From: Peristeroidobacter agariperforans
GTDB taxonomy: Bacteria > Pseudomonadota > Gammaproteobacteria > Steroidobacterales > Steroidobacteraceae
NCBI RefSeq assembly: GCF_004138335.1
Contig: NZ_RYFW01000006.1
Coordinates: 1-64,000, forward strand
DNA: 64,000 nucleotides
Reading direction: 5' to 3'
The position numbers and the translations under genes were made by a program. A model generated the notes under the pieces. The model searched no databases. It saw nothing but the letters and a program-made list of their open reading frames with translations, and was not told the DNA's origin. Below, one piece after another: positions 61,414-64,000 of the stretch. Numbering within the stretch: position 1 is the stretch's first letter; every line of letters begins with the position of its first letter.

Positions 61414-63246
61414 TCAGCCGTTCGCGTGCAAAGTGTCATAGATCGTTTGCGCCAGTTTACGACTGATGCCGTGGACTTTGGCCAAATCGTCGATTCCCGC
61501 ACGGCTCACCCCCTGCAGACCGCCGAATTGCCGCAGCAGTTCCCGTCGTTTGCGCGGCCCCAACCCCGGCACGGTCTCGAGCACGGATTGGGTGCGCGCC
61601 TTCGCCCGCCGCGCCCGGTGGCCAGTGATGGCGAATCGATGCGCTTCATCCCGGACGCGCTGGATCAAGTGTAGCGCTGGCGAATCCGGAGGCAGCAGGG
61701 TCGGCAGCTCGTGCCCTGGCAGGAACAACCGCTCCTGTCCCGGCCTGCGGTCCGCACCCTTCGCGACGCCCGCGATCAACACATTATCGATCTCCAACTG
61801 CGTCAACACTTCCGTAGCCTGGGCAAGCTGCCCCGGGCCGCCGTCGATCAGTAGCACATCGGGCGTCGGCGCTTCGCCCTTCTTGATGCGGGCATAGCGT
61901 CGCGACAACGCCTGGCGCATGGCGCCATAGTCGTCGCCGCCAGCGATGCCTTCGATGTTGAAGCGCCGATAGTCGCTCTTGATCGGACCTTCCGGGCCGA
62001 ACACGACGCACGACGCGACGGTGCGCTCACCCATCGTGTGACTGATGTCGAAGCACTCTATACGCGCCGGTGGATTCGGCAGATTGAACACTTCCTGCAT
62101 CGCTTGCAGCTGTTCGACACTCGTCGCCTCGGTGGCCCGGCGCATCTTCACGCCCAACTCGGCATTGGTGCGCGCCATTTCGAGCCAGCGCGCGCGAACG
62201 CCACGGACGTTCGGGCGGATGCGCACCGACCGCTCCATCCGCTCGCTCAACGCCTGCTCGAGCGTGTCCGCGTCTTCGATCTGTTCGTTGATCAGAATCT
62301 CGCCCGGCGCCTCGCGCCCCAGGTAGTACTGCGCCAGGAAGCCCGAGAGCAACTCCCCCGCTTCAGCAATGCCTGGCTTCGGGAAAAAGTTGCTGCTGCC
62401 GAGATTGCGCCCGCCGCGCACGAACACGATGGAGACGCAGTGATCGCTGCCATGAGACACGAGCGCGACGGCGTCGATGTCCTCGGTGGCATTGCGTGTG
62501 ACCGATTGAGTGGAGTGAATGGCCTTGATGCCATTGATTTGATCGCGCAATCGCGCCGCCTTCTCGAACTCCAGCTCCTGCGAGGCCTGCTCCATGCGCT
62601 GGGCCAGGTCGTCGATCAGCTCGGCGCCCTTGCCTTCCAGCACCTTGATTGCATCGTTCACGTCCTGGCCATACTCCTCCGGCGAGATCAGCCGCACGCA
62701 CGGCCCCGAGCAGCGCTTGATCTGGTGCTGCAAGCAGGGCCGCGAGCGATTGGCGAAGAAGGAATCGCTGCAGGGGCGCAGCAGGAACAACTTCTGCAAG
62801 AGCAGGATGGTCTCGCGCGTCGCTCGAGCGTTGGGATACGGGCCGAAGAAGCGGCCCGGCAGCTTGCGACTGCCTCGATAGAAGCTGATGCGCGGGTATT
62901 CGTCCTCGGTCGTGACGTACAGATACGGGAAGCTCTTGTCGTCGCGCAGAGTGACGTTGAAGCGCGGCCGATGGCGCTTGATCAAGTTGTACTCGAGCAG
63001 CAGCGCCTCGGTTTCCGACGCCGTCACCGTCACTTCGACATTGGCGACTTGCGAGACCATCGCCATGGTCTTCGCGGCCTGCGCCTTGCCCACGAAGTAG
63101 GTCGTGAGCCGATTCTTGAGATTGCGCGCCTTGCCGACGTACAGCACCTCGCCATCGGCGCCTATCATGCGATAGACGCCGGGGCGCTGGCTCACATTGG
63201 CCAGGAACAGCTTGGAGTCGAAGGTGGCGCTCGTTGGACCGGTCAT
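61414..63246 (-). CDS. uvrC: Excinuclease ABC subunit C
   Basis: The protein has 610 residues, normal for UvrC. It has a GIY-YIG endonuclease domain at the N-terminus (GVYRMIGADGEVLYVGKARNLKNRL), a UVR motif (about 203-238, helical LIDDLAQRMEQASQELEFEKAA), an RNase-H-like second nuclease domain (CFDISHTMGERTVASCVVF, LLIDGGPGQL) and tandem HhH near the end (VPGLGPRKRRELLRQFGGLQ). It makes the dual incisions in nucleotide excision repair with UvrA and UvrB. Upstream of pgsA on the same strand. The usual gacA/uvrY regulator is not adjacent. Confidence 0.97.
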   Translation of the reverse strand: MTGPTSATFDSKLFLANVSQRPGVYRMIGADGEVLYVGKARNLKNRLTTYFVGKAQAAKTMAMVSQVANVEVTVTASETEALLLEYNLIKRHRPRFNVTLRDDKSFPYLYVTTEDEYPRISFYRGSRKLPGRFFGPYPNARATRETILLLQKLFLLRPCSDSFFANRSRPCLQHQIKRCSGPCVRLISPEEYGQDVNDAIKVLEGKGAELIDDLAQRMEQASQELEFEKAARLRDQINGIKAIHSTQSVTRNATEDIDAVALVSHGSDHCVSIVFVRGGRNLGSSNFFPKPGIAEAGELLSGFLAQYYLGREAPGEILINEQIEDADTLEQALSERMERSVRIRPNVRGVRARWLEMARTNAELGVKMRRATEATSVEQLQAMQEVFNLPNPPARIECFDISHTMGERTVASCVVFGPEGPIKSDYRRFNIEGIAGGDDYGAMRQALSRRYARIKKGEAPTPDVLLIDGGPGQLAQATEVLTQLEIDNVLIAGVAKGADRRPGQERLFLPGHELPTLLPPDSPALHLIQRVRDEAHRFAITGHRARRAKARTQSVLETVPGLGPRKRRELLRQFGGLQGVSRAGIDDLAKVHGISRKLAQTIYDTLHANG

Positions 63247-63282
63247 GGCGCCATTTTAGTGGATGTACCCGGTCAACGCTGG

Positions 63283-63972
63283 TCAGGCATTGCCGGGCAC
63301 GGATTCAATGAGCGCCTTGGCCCGCTCAAACACCGCCTCGAACATCTCTTCAGTCAGCCTGCGCGTATTCGTGTTGTACCGGCTGCAATGATACGAGTCG
63401 ATCAACCACTGCCCGCCCGGCAGCTTGAACTCCGCGCCGTGACCGAACTTATAGTTGCTCGCCTTCAGGCCGAGCGTGCGAAGGACGGCGTTGTGACCGA
63501 TCGAGCCCAATGCGAGCAAAACGACGCCCTTTGGCGCTGTCGCGAGTTCCGCTTGGAGATAGTGATTGCAGGTCGTGATCTCGATCGGCAGCGGCTTGTT
63601 GTCCGGCGGGACGCACTTCACTGCGTTGCTGATGCGAGCGTCGATCAGTTTCAAGCCGTCGTTGCGATGAACCGACTCCGGCTTGTTCGCAAAGCCGAAC
63701 TTGTGCAGCGTCTGATACAGCAGCACACCCGCATAGTCACCCGTGAACGGCCGTCCCGTCGCATTGGCGCCGTGAAACCCGGGCGCGAGACCGATGATGA
63801 TCAAGTGGGCCTTGCGATCGCCGAACGGCGCGACCGGCGCGCAATAGTAGTCGGGATATTGCTTGCGCCCCTCCTCCAGGAAAGCCGCCAACCGTGGGCA
63901 GTCGGTACAGGTGCGGTCGAAAACTTCCCCGTCCGAGGGCCACAAGCCGTTCGCAGGGTTGTCATCGGTCAA
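63283..63972 (-). CDS. Family 5 uracil-DNA glycosylase (UDGb type)
   Basis: The protein has 229 residues if the TTG at 63972 is the start. The frame stays open to the window edge, so the true start may lie upstream. Motif 1 is GLAPGFHGANATGRPFTGDYAG, characteristic of family-5 UDGb enzymes. The Fe-S ligands probably include C17 and C20 (CTDCPRL) with C44 (YYCAP), and the later motif is DSYHCSRYNTNT. It excises uracil and some other deaminated bases. It lies 36 bp upstream of uvrC on the same strand, forming a small repair block. Confidence 0.88.
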   Translation of the reverse strand: MTDDNPANGLWPSDGEVFDRTCTDCPRLAAFLEEGRKQYPDYYCAPVAPFGDRKAHLIIIGLAPGFHGANATGRPFTGDYAGVLLYQTLHKFGFANKPESVHRNDGLKLIDARISNAVKCVPPDNKPLPIEITTCNHYLQAELATAPKGVVLLALGSIGHNAVLRTLGLKASNYKFGHGAEFKLPGGQWLIDSYHCSRYNTNTRRLTEEMFEAVFERAKALIESVPGNA

Positions 63973-64000
63973 AGCGAGCTGCTTGAGCGGAGCGCTCTTG

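Noticed and set aside
1-64000. CRISPR arrays, rRNA genes and intact insertion sequences
   Set aside because: I looked for regularly spaced repeats, 16S/23S-like sequence and transposase motifs. I found none I could support. The short repeats at 872-1025 lack array-like spacing.

Overview
The window is high-GC proteobacterial DNA. Several features fit a gammaproteobacterium of the Xanthomonadales/Steroidobacter kind, although the genus is inferred and no database was searched. These features are: three large TonB-dependent receptors; a two-MCP chemosensory operon; an uvrC-pgsA pair beside tRNA-Gly(GCC) and tRNA-Cys, which is gammaproteobacterial synteny; a secreted DUF6152-type gene cluster; and a rhamnogalacturonan locus.

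Bases 1-5800 are an accessory island or its remains. On the plus strand there is an AlpA-like regulator, a small unknown protein, a winged-helix replication-initiator-like protein that carries 17-18 bp palindromic iteron-like repeats inside its own gene, a small HTH protein and a zinc-ribbon protein. On the minus strand there is a lower-GC HEPN-like protein, a small unknown protein, and an XRE repressor facing a divergent gene across palindromic operator-like sites. The island then decays into a truncated tyrosine-recombinase end, about 1.1 kb without a credible gene, a pair of diverged 48-bp repeats and a start-less antitoxin frame abutting a chromosomal GST gene.

Bases 5.8-10.1 kb (minus) hold a GST and a five-gene operon combining a NitT/TauT-type ABC importer with a SCO copper chaperone and a cupredoxin-like protein. 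Bases 10.2-21.1 kb (minus) are a complete chemosensory operon in the order STAS, CheA, MCP, CheW, soluble MCP-like protein, CheY, MCP, CheR, CheB, REC-EAL. It links receptor signalling to c-di-GMP hydrolysis. Next come a second GST, a ROK fructokinase and a GAF-PAS histidine kinase.

Bases 24.7-30.5 kb (minus) form a tightly coupled operon of a TonB receptor, a DUF6152-like protein, two paralogous secreted proteins and two paralogous four-helix membrane proteins. Its function is unknown. Bases 30.8-33.9 kb hold an OprP/OprO-like porin and a phytase-type esterase-like protein. Bases 34-47.9 kb are mixed housekeeping and envelope genes: a TonB receptor, an orphan pilin-accessory protein, glucose-6-phosphate dehydrogenase, a secreted amidase, a GT2 glycosyltransferase, a BON protein, a RimK-like ligase, a membrane-fused spermidine-synthase-like protein and a PQQ sugar dehydrogenase lipoprotein.

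Bases 48-58.4 kb look like a pectin side-chain (rhamnogalacturonan-I) utilisation locus. A Tat-exported PL26-like lyase is divergent from a TonB receptor, GH51 arabinofuranosidase, L-rhamnose mutarotase, GH105 unsaturated rhamnogalacturonyl hydrolase and GPH-type sugar symporter. The right end holds a MerR/GyrI-like regulator with a hydrolase, the two tRNAs behind a near-consensus promoter, and pgsA, uvrC and a family-5 uracil-DNA glycosylase on the minus strand.
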